Positions 43,479-52,746 of a stretch of DNA of 64,000 bases are shown here, piece by piece (the first letter of the stretch is position 1; each line of letters opens with the position of its first letter). The DNA is taken from NCBI GenBank assembly GCA_949290515.1, contig CASERZ010000002.1, forward strand, positions 201,221-265,220. The letters are read 5' to 3'. A program made the translations under genes and the position numbers. This stretch comes from an uncultured Christensenella sp. GTDB taxonomy: Bacteria > Bacillota > Clostridia > Christensenellales > UBA3700. The notes below the pieces were generated by a model. It saw only the letters and a list, made by a program, of their open reading frames with translations, did not search any database and had not been told where the DNA came from.

Positions 43479-44456
43479 TTATGCCTCCTTCTTTTGCGTC
43501 TTCTTGGTTTCAGTGGACGCGTTTTGTGCGTTTGCTATCATTTCTTTAAGTGCCTCGTACTGCCAGTCCATCATCTGACGTCTGGATACGGGCTGAGTAT
43601 GACCGATGCCCTTTGCCTCGTCTATTCTGTGGAAAATCTTTCTCCACTTGTCGATGTGTTCGAACTTTATTCCGAAGAACAACCAACCTATACAGTGGAA
43701 AAGTTTTTTGTTGTCTGCGTACTTACCCGTATGAGGCTCCATAGTCATAAAGCCGTCGTAACCTCTCTTGACAAGGTCGTTGATAATATTCTGATAATCT
43801 CCGATACCCAGTCCCAAAGGCACTTCTACTTTCTCGGGAGAACAGTCTTTTACGTGATAATATACAGTAACGTCCTTGAGCATCTCGTATGCCGTAGGCA
43901 CGTCTACTCCGCACTGTACGTAGTTGGAAGCGTCGAAACAGAGCTGGAACTGAGGGTCGTCGATTGCCTTGTAGAGTTCGAGTACTCTCTCGGGAGTATC
44001 TGCCCATATTCTCTTTTCGTTTTCGTGGAGAAGTACTACGTCGGTACCCTTAACCTTTTCGAGGAAGCCCTTTATTCTCTTGACTACGACAGGAAGGTCG
44101 AGGTCGTATTTGCCGCTGAGGCCTCTGAATGAAAACATACGTATGTACTTGCAGCCCATAAGCTGACAAATCTTTACAAGCTCTTCGAGTTTTCTGAGCT
44201 GAGATTCGTAAGCCTTGTCATCGTAAAGACCTATTTTTCCGATAGGAGAGCCTATGGAAGAAAACTTCACGCCGTACTCATCGAGCATAGGCTTGACGTC
44301 CTTTTCAAACTCCTCGAGCGTGTAGTCGGCTATGTTTTTGCCGTTTATTTTTCTAGGGCAAAGGTAGCTTTCGCCGTAAGCCTTTATGGTTTCGAGCTGA
44401 GTTTTCAAATCTCCGCTCACTTCGTCGTAAAATCCTGATATTTTTATATTAGCCAT
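43479..44456 (-). CDS. Sugar isomerase/epimerase of the AP-endonuclease-2 TIM-barrel family
   Basis: 325 residues from the ATG at 44456 (GGGAGGAT upstream); a longer frame of about 49 residues is basic and repeat-like and is not used. Metal-binding residues of IolE/xylose-isomerase-like TIM barrels can be seen: LLHENE (about 144-149), CFDASN (about 176-181), YYHVKD (about 203-208) and TMEPH (about 242-246). Such enzymes isomerise or epimerise sugars or eliminate from 3-keto sugars. The C-terminus is Lys-rich. Between two Gfo/Idh/MocA genes, an oxidation-isomerisation pair is plausible. Confidence 0.88.
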   Translation of the reverse strand: MANIKISGFYDEVSGDLKTQLETIKAYGESYLCPRKINGKNIADYTLEEFEKDVKPMLDEYGVKFSSIGSPIGKIGLYDDKAYESQLRKLEELVKICQLMGCKYIRMFSFRGLSGKYDLDLPVVVKRIKGFLEKVKGTDVVLLHENEKRIWADTPERVLELYKAIDDPQFQLCFDASNYVQCGVDVPTAYEMLKDVTVYYHVKDCSPEKVEVPLGLGIGDYQNIINDLVKRGYDGFMTMEPHTGKYADNKKLFHCIGWLFFGIKFEHIDKWRKIFHRIDEAKGIGHTQPVSRRQMMDWQYEALKEMIANAQNASTETKKTQKKEA

Positions 44457-44503
44457 AATATCCTCCCGATATTTTTGTATTATTCGCTTTAAGCGTTTGT
44501 ATT

Positions 44504-45649
44504 TTATTTTTTGATTGCCGACTTTTCCTCGGCTATTTTTTTGTTGAGTGCTATGACGTATTCTTGCGTATCTACGGGGACTTTTACTTGAGCACCTTTC
44601 CACGCAGACATATTGATTGCGTTGATAATAGTCAATCCGTTTATTCCGTCGTTTACGTCGGCAATAAGACGGGACTTGTCCCTCGTAGCGAGAACTTCGA
44701 CAAAATTGTTGAGCACTCGTGCCTGCTGACCGTTGATACCGTCGTATATAAGTCTCAGCAGTCCGTATGTATAGGTGCGCTTCTTGCGTTTTTTATCCTC
44801 TCTGTTTCCGTAATCGCGCTTTGCCCTTTGGTTTACTATAGGCTCGGGATACTTGTTGAGATAATATCTCATCTTGCGTTTGTCGATTACTATCTTGCCG
44901 TTTTCTCCCGCAATCTCCAGTCTGTTTGTACCGGGAAGCTCGTGCGTGCTTGCCGTAAAAACGCCTTCGAATTCCTCGTAACTCATTATCGCGGTAACGT
45001 CGTTTTCGGTAGTTATGTCCCTGTCTACCGTCTTGCAAACGGCGTAGATTTTATCAGGCACACCCACTAGCCATTGCCATATATCGAGCTGATGCACGCA
45101 CTGATTTATAAGAGTGCCGCCGCCCTCTCCAGACCAGCTTGCGCGCCAGCCGCCCATATTGTAGTAATACTGTGAGCGGTACCAGTCCGTAACGATAAAG
45201 TTTACTCTCTTGATTTGACCTATCTTGCCCGCTTCGATAAGCTCCTTCGCCTTTGCGTACATTCTGTTGGTACGCTGGTTGAGCATCACCGCGCCTATTA
45301 CATCGGGCTTTTTATCGAGAAGCTCTTTGAGTTCCTGCGCTTCCTTGACCGTAACGCTTACGGGTTTTTCGATGAGAAAATCCGTATCTTTTGCCAGACA
45401 GTCCTTAGCTATCTCCACGTGAGAATAGTGAGGAGTAGCTATAATAACTCCGTCGGGTTTGACCTCTTCGAGCATTTTTTTCCTGTCGGTATAGCCTTTG
45501 ACTTTGTACTTTGCGCAAAATGCTTCGAGTACCTTTTCGTCGGTATCGCATACGGCTGCGAGCGTAGCTTGTTTTACCACGCCTTTCAAGATATTGCGCG
45601 CGTGGCGTCCGCCCATTCTGCCTATACCGATTACAGCCAGTCTCTCCAT
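44504..45649 (-). CDS. Gfo/Idh/MocA-family oxidoreductase (2)
   Basis: 381 residues with AVIGIGRMGGRHARN at the N-terminus, the EKP motif (IEKPVSVT, about 94-101) and GEGGGTLINQCVHQLDIWQWLVG (about 177-199). It is clearly a paralogue of protein (1) in the operon, sharing the unusual GEGGG...NQ stretch. RBS GGAGAAGTT. A sugar dehydrogenase role is inferred. Confidence 0.9.
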   Translation of the reverse strand: MERLAVIGIGRMGGRHARNILKGVVKQATLAAVCDTDEKVLEAFCAKYKVKGYTDRKKMLEEVKPDGVIIATPHYSHVEIAKDCLAKDTDFLIEKPVSVTVKEAQELKELLDKKPDVIGAVMLNQRTNRMYAKAKELIEAGKIGQIKRVNFIVTDWYRSQYYYNMGGWRASWSGEGGGTLINQCVHQLDIWQWLVGVPDKIYAVCKTVDRDITTENDVTAIMSYEEFEGVFTASTHELPGTNRLEIAGENGKIVIDKRKMRYYLNKYPEPIVNQRAKRDYGNREDKKRKKRTYTYGLLRLIYDGINGQQARVLNNFVEVLATRDKSRLIADVNDGINGLTIINAINMSAWKGAQVKVPVDTQEYVIALNKKIAEEKSAIKK

Positions 45650-45670
45650 AACTTCTCCAGTAATATCCGA

Positions 45671-46297
45671 TTATTCTTCGACGTATCTTCTCACGTCCAA
45701 AGGTCGGTTTGTCGTAATATTGCCGTCTATTTTCTTAGCGTACTTTTTCATTACTTCTTCGTCGTCGATAGTGAATACGCTGAGTTTCAAATCGTACTTT
45801 TTGCACTCTTGCAAAAACTCGTCGTCAATCTTGGTATATTTGAGATTAAGACCTGCAAAATGAGGATTGCCGAAACTGTCCAGAAGCTCTTTCAAAGCTT
45901 TTACGTTTTGTTTGACGTACTTTATTCCCATACGGTTGAACCATACTTGTCCGCAGTCTACGTACTGACTGTCGCTCAATCTGGCTTCACCCGTAAAGAT
46001 GAGATAATCCTGTACGCCTATCTCTTTTGCAAGTTCGATTACGTCGCGTATAATACCCGTCTGCTTGAGGTCGCAATTGATTTTTATTTTTTTCTCTTTG
46101 ACGACTTCGAAAGCGTATCTCAAAGTCAGTTTTTTCTTATAGCAGAAAGGTGAAGGCAGGTGCGAAAGATAGAGCAAATTTCCCTTCTTCCAGATATCCA
46201 CCTCAATGGCGTCGGCTTTATAGGTATCTATATTGTCAAAATACGCTTGCGTATTTCTGCCCGTATTCATAGCACCGCCGTGTGCAGTAATCATCAT
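45671..46297 (-). CDS. Glycerophosphodiester phosphodiesterase family protein
   Basis: 208 residues with the GDPD fold marks: AHGGAMNTGRNT (about 5-16, normally HRG...ENT), DAIEVDIWKKGNLLYLSH (about 29-46, metal-binding Glu-Asp and His) and the C-terminal SVFTIDDEEVM / ITTNRP (about 172-200). The usual Arg of HRG is Gly and the Glu of ENT is altered, so activity toward glycerophosphodiesters may differ. Its start overlaps the PHP gene stop. Confidence 0.83.
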   Translation of the reverse strand: MMITAHGGAMNTGRNTQAYFDNIDTYKADAIEVDIWKKGNLLYLSHLPSPFCYKKKLTLRYAFEVVKEKKIKINCDLKQTGIIRDVIELAKEIGVQDYLIFTGEARLSDSQYVDCGQVWFNRMGIKYVKQNVKALKELLDSFGNPHFAGLNLKYTKIDDEFLQECKKYDLKLSVFTIDDEEVMKKYAKKIDGNITTNRPLDVRRYVEE

Positions 46298-47787
46298 TTT
46301 TTAATCTCCTTGACGTATACGGGACTTGTGAGCAGCACGTCAGCATACTTCCCCTCGGTAAATCCCGTACCTTCTATTCTCATATATCCTTCTTTTGCAA
46401 GATAAATTTCTTCTTTTATTTCACCCTTGCCGCCCGCGCAAGCAAAGTGATATTCTTCGCACGAATTTCCCTTAACGCTGAGACTTTCGAGCTTACTGTC
46501 GAAAGGATAATCCGAAGCTTTGTTATAAGATATTTTCAATCTGTATCTTCCGATAGGAAGGATATCTCCTATGCCGTAAGAATTTTCTCCGTCGCACAGC
46601 TCGACGTTTATTTCCCAGCCCATAGTGATATACGTACGTCCGCACTCTACCGCTTTAACTATGGAGTCTTTGTCGAGTATGCCGTCTATACCCAGATAGG
46701 TATAAGCGTAGGACGGTCCACCCTCGTCGGGAGAATGCCAGTCGTAACCGTACATAGCCGCCAGTCTGTATCCTTTATCGAGCAAGGATATCCACTCCCG
46801 TTTTGCCTGCAAATCGGCAAGTGACACGTTGGGGTCGTAGTGCGACCATACTTCGTAGGAAGTGAGATAATCCCAGTTGGTGATACCGCAGTCGTTGTAA
46901 CACCCCGCGCACAGCGGCCAACCTATTCTCTTGGGATGAGCGAGCGTAACTATATCTCCGCTCTGTCTTGCCTGCACTATGCACGCATTAATGTTTTCGG
47001 GGCGTATATCCAGCCAGTTGACCTTGCTGTTTCCGCCTATCACGGTGAGATGCCCCCAAAAGGTTGTCCACTCAATTCCGCGCGCAACAGCAAGATTGTA
47101 TTTCTTTCCCCACTCTTCCACCGCTTTTACGTTGCTTACGGTATTGTGGTCGGTAAGGCATATGCCTTTGTATCCTCTTTTTATCGCGTTTTGTACAAGT
47201 TCTTTGGGCGTCATATCGCCGTCGGAAGCTACGGTATGGCAGTGCATTTCCACTCTCTGCCAGGTAAGCTTTCCTTTCTCGCAATCGTTAACGGCGTACA
47301 GTTCGCTGTCATACTTTTCCCTAGGAAAATCGCGCTTTTCGGTAAATCCCTCGACCGTTACGTCTATATCTATAAAGTCTGTAACGATACTGTTTATGCT
47401 TGCCGTCAGCGTCCACTCTCCTGCGCGCACCTTTGTCGCGATAAAACCGTTGGACGAATATTTTTCGCTAATCACGTGAGTCTGGTCGGGCTTATGTCTG
47501 TGCTCGGTGCCCAGCTGTTTTTCTCCGTCATGGAGCGACCACGCAATATGATTGGCAAGAGGAAAATTCCTCCTGATTTCTTCATACGAAAACTCTCTGT
47601 AAGGAGCGTACTTTTCAAGACATTCTCTCACTAGCTTTGCACACTTTTTTTCGTCATACTCGTACTTAGGCGAGTAAAAAGTCGCAACCGTAAGATATTC
47701 CAGTCCCTCGGGCACGCTGAATTTTACCTGTATATGGCTTCTCAGCGCATCGGGAGTAACTCTTACTTTCGTATGAAAAATCTGCAT
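46294..47787 (-). CDS. PHP-domain metallohydrolase of the CehA/McbA type
   Basis: 497 residues. After a beta-rich N-terminal region, the PHP domain carries EMHCHTVASDGDMTP (about 179-193), GICLTDHNTVSN (about 207-218), GIEWTTFWGHLTVIG (about 236-250), TLAHPKRIGWP (about 284) and YGYDWHSPDEGG (about 347). The His and Asp ligands of a multi-metal phosphoesterase site are complete. CehA/McbA relatives hydrolyse ester bonds or phosphates. Its role in sugar breakdown is unknown. Confidence 0.85.
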   Translation of the reverse strand: MQIFHTKVRVTPDALRSHIQVKFSVPEGLEYLTVATFYSPKYEYDEKKCAKLVRECLEKYAPYREFSYEEIRRNFPLANHIAWSLHDGEKQLGTEHRHKPDQTHVISEKYSSNGFIATKVRAGEWTLTASINSIVTDFIDIDVTVEGFTEKRDFPREKYDSELYAVNDCEKGKLTWQRVEMHCHTVASDGDMTPKELVQNAIKRGYKGICLTDHNTVSNVKAVEEWGKKYNLAVARGIEWTTFWGHLTVIGGNSKVNWLDIRPENINACIVQARQSGDIVTLAHPKRIGWPLCAGCYNDCGITNWDYLTSYEVWSHYDPNVSLADLQAKREWISLLDKGYRLAAMYGYDWHSPDEGGPSYAYTYLGIDGILDKDSIVKAVECGRTYITMGWEINVELCDGENSYGIGDILPIGRYRLKISYNKASDYPFDSKLESLSVKGNSCEEYHFACAGGKGEIKEEIYLAKEGYMRIEGTGFTEGKYADVLLTSPVYVKEIKK

Positions 47788-47789
47788 TA

Positions 47790-49079
47790 TTATTTCCTTA
47801 TATCGGGTATTTCGCTCATCTCGACGAGTCTGCCGCCTTCGTGTCTGGACTTCTCAGCCGCCGTAACTATTCTGTGGCTTTCGATAGTGTCCTTTATCCA
47901 CGTATACTGCATATTGGGGTCCTGATTGTTAGTAAGCATACCTACGGTAGCGTTTACTATACCCTGGTCTCCGCCGTAATGACCTTTGATTACGGGAATA
48001 ATGTTGACTATTATCTTTTTGGGTTTCTGACCGAAAAGCTGTAATTTGATTACGCTTCCTCTGTCGTCCGCGATGAGAATACCCTTACTACCTCTGATTT
48101 CGGTATGTCTGTGGTCTTTCTCATTGAAAGCGTTGGCTGTCAATACTATCTTTGTACCGTTTTCCATAAGCATATTGACAGTCTGACAATCTGCTACGTC
48201 GTTGTCGCAAGCGAATACGCATCTTGCCCACTGCTTTGCTCTCTTGTCAGTCTTGAGTGCGTTGAGCACGTCTTTCTTCTTGGACGAAGTACAGAATGCG
48301 TATGTACCCCAAAGGAATTTTTTCTTACCTCTGCCGATAGCTTTCTTTCTTCCGAGATACTGATGCTCGACCTCGAAGTTACAGGTCATTCTGTGGGGGC
48401 AATCAAAGCAGTTGTCGGTCGCACCCTCGGGTCTGTGTTCGTGGTTAAAGAAAGTCAGCCCGCCGTAAGAATTGAGGCTCTTGCACTTACTGCCCGTAAA
48501 CCAGTACATAAGGTCCATATCGTGACAGCACTTTGCAAGAAGCATAGGAGAGGTTTCTTCTTCGCTTCTCCAGTTTCCTCTGACGTAACTGTGACAGAAG
48601 TGCCAGTAAGATATGTTTTCGTCGTGCTTGATAAGCTCGATTTCGCCCAGCACGCCCGTATCTATCATTTCTTTAATCTTTCTGTAATAGTTGGCATATC
48701 TCAATACGTGGCAAACAAGTACTTTTCTTCCCTGTTTTCTCGCGTACTCCTCGATGTCGAGACACTCTTCGATATTAGGGCTCAAAGGTTTTTCGACGAG
48801 GATATCGTATCCCAGTTCCAAAGCCTTCATTGCGTGCTTGTAGTGGTCTCTGTCCTGAGTAGCTATAAGCATACAATCTGCGACTTTTCCGAGAGCGAAA
48901 AAGTCCTTTTCGTCGGTAAAGCATTTATCTTCGGGTACCTTCCAAAGATTTTTAACCTTGTCTATTTTAGCCTGGTACTTATCGCAAATCGCAACGATTT
49001 GTACGTCGCCTCTCTTTGCGAAATGCGTTCCGTAATTTTTACCTCTGCTGCCCAGTCCCAGCACTGCTATTTTCAACAT
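47790..49079 (-). CDS. Gfo/Idh/MocA-family oxidoreductase (3)
   Basis: 429 residues, more distant from the other two. GLGSRGKNYGTHFAKRG, EKPLSPNIEECLDIEEYAR (about 94-112), and LAKCCHDMDLMYWFTG (about 182-197). A cysteine cluster (CFDCPHRMTC, about 220-229) could bind metal and is not typical of sugar dehydrogenases of this family. Ends two bases before the PHP gene. Confidence 0.88.
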   Translation of the reverse strand: MLKIAVLGLGSRGKNYGTHFAKRGDVQIVAICDKYQAKIDKVKNLWKVPEDKCFTDEKDFFALGKVADCMLIATQDRDHYKHAMKALELGYDILVEKPLSPNIEECLDIEEYARKQGRKVLVCHVLRYANYYRKIKEMIDTGVLGEIELIKHDENISYWHFCHSYVRGNWRSEEETSPMLLAKCCHDMDLMYWFTGSKCKSLNSYGGLTFFNHEHRPEGATDNCFDCPHRMTCNFEVEHQYLGRKKAIGRGKKKFLWGTYAFCTSSKKKDVLNALKTDKRAKQWARCVFACDNDVADCQTVNMLMENGTKIVLTANAFNEKDHRHTEIRGSKGILIADDRGSVIKLQLFGQKPKKIIVNIIPVIKGHYGGDQGIVNATVGMLTNNQDPNMQYTWIKDTIESHRIVTAAEKSRHEGGRLVEMSEIPDIRK

Positions 49080-49178
49080 AAATCTCTCTTTGTCTTTCTT
49101 GTAGTAATGTTTTATAACGCCGTCAAAACATTCTTCGACGGTATGTCCTCGGACGTTTGTCCGAGAAACGGTCGCTTA

Positions 49179-50003
49179 TTATACTCCGGAATATGCGGAG
49201 AAGCCGCCGTCGATAGGCACTACGATACCCGTAACGAATCCCGACGCGTCGTTGTCGGAAAGCCACATTACCGTACCGAGGAGTTCTTCGGGTTCGCCGA
49301 ATCTTCTCATAGGCGTGCCTGCGAGTATCTTGTTTGTTCTTGCGGTAGGATTGCCCTCAGCGTCGAAAAGCAAAGCTCTGTTCTGATTGGTTACAAAGAA
49401 ACCGGGAGCGATTGCGTTGACTCTGATGCCTTCCTGTGCAAAGTGTACTGCAAGCCACTGAGTAAAGTTGGATACGCTTGCCTTTGCACCCGAATATGCG
49501 GGAATTTTGGTCAAAGGTCTGAATGCGTTCATACTCGAGATATTGAGAATGATTCCTCCTCTGCCCACCATATCCTTTGCAAATACCTGAGTGGTCAGGA
49601 AGGTTGCAAGGAAGTTGAGTTTGAATACGAAGTCTACGCCGTTTTCGTCGAGGTCGAAGAAGGATATCTTTGCTTCGTCGTCCACGTCGGCAGCATTGAA
49701 GTATTCGCTCGTAGTCGTACCCTTGGGATGATTGCCGCCCGCACCGTTGACGAGAATATCGCACTTGCCGAGCTCTTTGTTGATTTTTTCTTTTGCCTCT
49801 TCCATAGTTTTCTTTTCGAGACAATTTACTGCATAAGCCTTTGCAATACCTCCGTCCTTGACGATTTCGTCTACGACTTTCTGCGCGCTCTCGAGCTTCA
49901 AATCGAGAACAGCTACCTTTGCTCCTTTCTTTGCGTATGCCTTAGCAATCGTACTGCAAAGTACGCCGCCTGCACCTGTAATTACTACTACTTTATCTTT
50001 CAT
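49179..50003 (-). CDS. uxuB: D-mannonate oxidoreductase (fructuronate reductase), SDR type
   Basis: 274 residues of the short-chain dehydrogenase family: ITGAGGVLCS (about 8-17), VNGAGGNHPKGTT (about 83-95), Ser-Tyr-Lys site NISSMNAF...YSGAKASVS, and FVTGIVVPIDGGFSAYSGV at the C-terminus. The NGAGGNHP stretch is characteristic of the SDR-type D-mannonate oxidoreductase of Bacillus (YjmF). It interconverts fructuronate and mannonate. It is the first gene behind the promoter at 50065-50093. Confidence 0.92.
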   Translation of the reverse strand: MKDKVVVITGAGGVLCSTIAKAYAKKGAKVAVLDLKLESAQKVVDEIVKDGGIAKAYAVNCLEKKTMEEAKEKINKELGKCDILVNGAGGNHPKGTTTSEYFNAADVDDEAKISFFDLDENGVDFVFKLNFLATFLTTQVFAKDMVGRGGIILNISSMNAFRPLTKIPAYSGAKASVSNFTQWLAVHFAQEGIRVNAIAPGFFVTNQNRALLFDAEGNPTARTNKILAGTPMRRFGEPEELLGTVMWLSDNDASGFVTGIVVPIDGGFSAYSGV

Positions 50004-50064
50004 AATTTACTCACTTCCTCACTATTATTTTATTAATATTTAAATTCTGTTATTTATCAATACT

Positions 50065-50093
50065 ATATTAGTAGATAACGAAAACTTTGTCTA
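50065..50093 (-). promoter_or_regulatory. Internal promoter before uxuB
   Basis: Minus strand TAGACA and TAATAT with a 17-base spacer. Just upstream a weak stem (AATCC/GGATT with T residues, near 50108-50130) could partly stop the uxuA transcript. Confidence 0.6.
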
Positions 50094-50174
50094 CAAAATA
50101 AGCGTCCTTACGGCAAAAATCCAAAAACAGGATTTTATTGCGCATTTTATTCCGCTTATTCCGCGGCGGGCGGA

Positions 50175-51221
50175 TTATTTATCCGCCTTTTCTACCGCTT
50201 CGATTATTCCTTGCAGATACATTGCGCCGAGAGCTCTGTCGTAGAGACCGTAACCGCCTCTGCCCGTTTCTCCCCAAATCATTCTTCCGTGGTCGGGTCT
50301 TACGTAACCGTCAAATCCGTCCTCGTGAAGAGCCTTGATGATAGCGTACATATCGAGACTTCCTTCGCTGGAGAGATGACCGCTTTCCTCAAAGCAGTGG
50401 TCGCCCGTAATCTTGATGTTTCTCAGATGTACGAAAGGCATTCTGCCCTTGCAGGTATGTATCATATGCACGAGGTCGTTGGTCGTAGCTACGCCCAAAG
50501 AGCCTGTACAGAAAGTAATGCCGTTGGCAGGGCTGTCCACTATCTTCAAAAATCTCTTGAGATTTTCCTCGTTGGTAATTACTCTGGGAAGTCCGAAAAT
50601 GCCCCAAGGGGGGTCATCGGGGTGAATAGCCATTTTGATACCGCTCTCCTCGGCTACGGGAATAACTTCTTTGAGGAATACCGTCATATTCTCCCAGAGT
50701 TTTTCCTCGTCGACAGCCTTGTACTGATTGAGCAAATCCTTGAGTCCTTCTTTCGTGTAGCTCGCATCCCAACCGGGAAGAGACAATTCACTTGTCAAAG
50801 GATTGAGATTGAGTACTGTCTGGTGGTCATAAGCCAAAGCGTTAGAGCCGTCCTTGAGGGGAAGAGCGAGGTTGCTTCTCAACCAGTCGAAAACGGGCAT
50901 AAAGTTATAGCAAATACATTTTACTCCCGCCTTGCCGAGACGTCTTACGTTTTCCTTGTAATTTTCTATAAGTCTGGGGGCGTTGGCGTTGCCGAGTTTT
51001 ATATCCTCGTGTACGGGGACGCTTTCGACAACTTCGAAAGTCAAGCCCTTAGCTTCGATTTTCTTTTTCATAGCGAGTATGGATTCGTTGCTCCAGACTT
51101 CGCCTACGGGGGTGTCGTAAATCGCCGATACTATACCCTGAATACAAGGCACCTGTCTTATGTAATCGAGCGTAACCTTGTCATCGTCTCCGTACCAGCG
51201 GAAAGTCATTTTGAAACTCAT
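50175..51221 (-). CDS. uxuA: Mannonate dehydratase
   Basis: 348 residues converting D-mannonate to 2-keto-3-deoxygluconate. N-terminal MTFRWYGDDDKVTLDYIRQ, SVPVHEDIKLG, CYNFMPVFDWLRS, MAIHPDDPPWGIFGLPR (about 199-215), GSLGV and HLRNIK...HSSEGSLDMYAI are as in UxuA. Typical length 350-390. GGAGGAATAAT precedes the ATG; it follows uxaC by one base. Confidence 0.95.
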   Translation of the reverse strand: MSFKMTFRWYGDDDKVTLDYIRQVPCIQGIVSAIYDTPVGEVWSNESILAMKKKIEAKGLTFEVVESVPVHEDIKLGNANAPRLIENYKENVRRLGKAGVKCICYNFMPVFDWLRSNLALPLKDGSNALAYDHQTVLNLNPLTSELSLPGWDASYTKEGLKDLLNQYKAVDEEKLWENMTVFLKEVIPVAEESGIKMAIHPDDPPWGIFGLPRVITNEENLKRFLKIVDSPANGITFCTGSLGVATTNDLVHMIHTCKGRMPFVHLRNIKITGDHCFEESGHLSSEGSLDMYAIIKALHEDGFDGYVRPDHGRMIWGETGRGGYGLYDRALGAMYLQGIIEAVEKADK

Positions 51222-51222
51222 A

Positions 51223-52746
51223 TTATTCCTCCACTATATTTTTTGCATTCTGATAGCAAAGTGCCTTTGCTACGTTGATAGCGTACTTGTCTTCGCCGTC
51301 TTTCATAAGACCGCCCAAAAAGTCGCATACGATTTGTCTGTAATAGTCGTGTCTCGTATAGGACAGGAAGCTTCTGCTGTCCGTAAGCATACCCACCAGC
51401 GAGCCTACGTGAGACAATTCCGAGAGAATCTCGAGCGTCTCGTACATACCTCTCTTGTGGTCGCAGAACCACCAGCTTATACCGAGCACTACGTTTCTGA
51501 ACGCTCCGCACATTGTAACCAAAGGATAGTACATTGTGGGATTGAGCGTATAGATTATTGTCTTGGGCAAAGCGTTCTGGCTGTTAAGATTGTCGATATA
51601 TCTTTTTATACGAGCCACGTCGAAAGCGTCGCCTACGCAATCGAAGCCCGCGTCTTTTCCGCACTGAGCGAACATTGCGCTGTTGGAGTTTCTCGTAACG
51701 GCAAGATGCAACTGCATAACCATATTGCGTTTTGCATACTCTTTTCCGAAGAAGTTGTACAGATATCCCCAAAAACCGTCGTAATCCTTATCGTCGACTT
51801 CTTTGCCTTTAAGCAGATTTTTAAAGGTTTTGTCTGCGTCTTTGAAGTCTGCTATACTCTCGGGAAAACCCTGTACGCCTACGTCGGAAAACTTGCATCC
51901 GAGGGATACAAAGTAGTCCATTCTCTTTTCTACGGCTTTTTCGAGGTCGGCAAGGTCTTTTATCTTTACGCCCGCCGCGCTGCCCAGCTTGGATATGTAA
52001 TCGGCGTAGTTTTTGTCCTTTGCGAGTACGATATTGTCTACTCTGAAAGAAGGAACTACCTTTGCCTTGATACTCTCGTCCTTTGCGATAAGAGAGTGAT
52101 ATTCCAGACTGTCGCAAGGGTCGTCGGTAGTAGCGATATATTCGACGTTTGCCATCTCGATAAGCTTTCTGGGAGATAGCTGTTTGTCGGCAATAACCTT
52201 GTTTGCCTTATCCCAGATTTCTTTGGCGGTATCTTCGTTGAGAGTGAGGGATATACCGAAGAAAAATTCCAGTTCGAGAGCTACCCAGTCTTTTATAGGA
52301 TTGCCGTAAGCTTCTCCTACCGCTTTTGCAAAACAAGCGAATTTGTCATACATATCTGCGTCGCCCGTAATATACTTTTCGTCTATTCCGTATGCGCGCA
52401 TAAGACGCCACTTATAGTGGTCGCCCGCAAGCCACATTTCTCCTATGTCGCTAAAAGGCTTGTCCTCGTATATCTCCTTGGGAGAGAGGTGGCAATGATA
52501 GTCTATTATAGGCAAATCTTTTACCGCATCGTAGAGTTTGCGTGCGTACTTGGTCTTGAGTACGTCGACCGCTTTGGTGCAATCGGGTTTTGCCCCGACA
52601 GCCTTCTTTACGGTATTCTTGACTGCCGTCTTAGCCGTTTTGTCGGTATTGGTTTTTACTGCCGCGCTCTTTGCCGTTTTGACGGCAGGCTTCTTAGCCG
52701 TAGCCGTCTTTTCTACTGCTGTCTTTTTATCTTTGGACTCTGCCAC
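51223..52746 (-). CDS. uxaC: Glucuronate isomerase with Lys/Ala-rich N-terminal extension
   Basis: 507 residues from a GTG at 52746, chosen because GGAGGAG stands six bases upstream; a TTG 18 bases further up has no site. The enzyme converts glucuronate to fructuronate (or galacturonate to tagaturonate). DYHCHLSPKEI (metal-binding His pair), GDHYKWRLMRAYG, TTDDPCDSLEYH and DSRSFLSYTRHDYYRQ mark UxaC. Before the normal N-terminus there is an extra stretch of about 55 residues made mainly of Lys, Ala, Thr and Val, histone H1-like. It overlaps the kdgK end by 20 bases. Confidence 0.93.
   Translation of the reverse strand: MAESKDKKTAVEKTATAKKPAVKTAKSAAVKTNTDKTAKTAVKNTVKKAVGAKPDCTKAVDVLKTKYARKLYDAVKDLPIIDYHCHLSPKEIYEDKPFSDIGEMWLAGDHYKWRLMRAYGIDEKYITGDADMYDKFACFAKAVGEAYGNPIKDWVALELEFFFGISLTLNEDTAKEIWDKANKVIADKQLSPRKLIEMANVEYIATTDDPCDSLEYHSLIAKDESIKAKVVPSFRVDNIVLAKDKNYADYISKLGSAAGVKIKDLADLEKAVEKRMDYFVSLGCKFSDVGVQGFPESIADFKDADKTFKNLLKGKEVDDKDYDGFWGYLYNFFGKEYAKRNMVMQLHLAVTRNSNSAMFAQCGKDAGFDCVGDAFDVARIKRYIDNLNSQNALPKTIIYTLNPTMYYPLVTMCGAFRNVVLGISWWFCDHKRGMYETLEILSELSHVGSLVGMLTDSRSFLSYTRHDYYRQIVCDFLGGLMKDGEDKYAINVAKALCYQNAKNIVEE

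Noticed and set aside
48105..50036. 643-residue plus-strand open frame
   Set aside because: Antisense shadow of the oxidoreductase (3) and uxuB genes; Cys- and Phe-rich composition is typical of such shadows.
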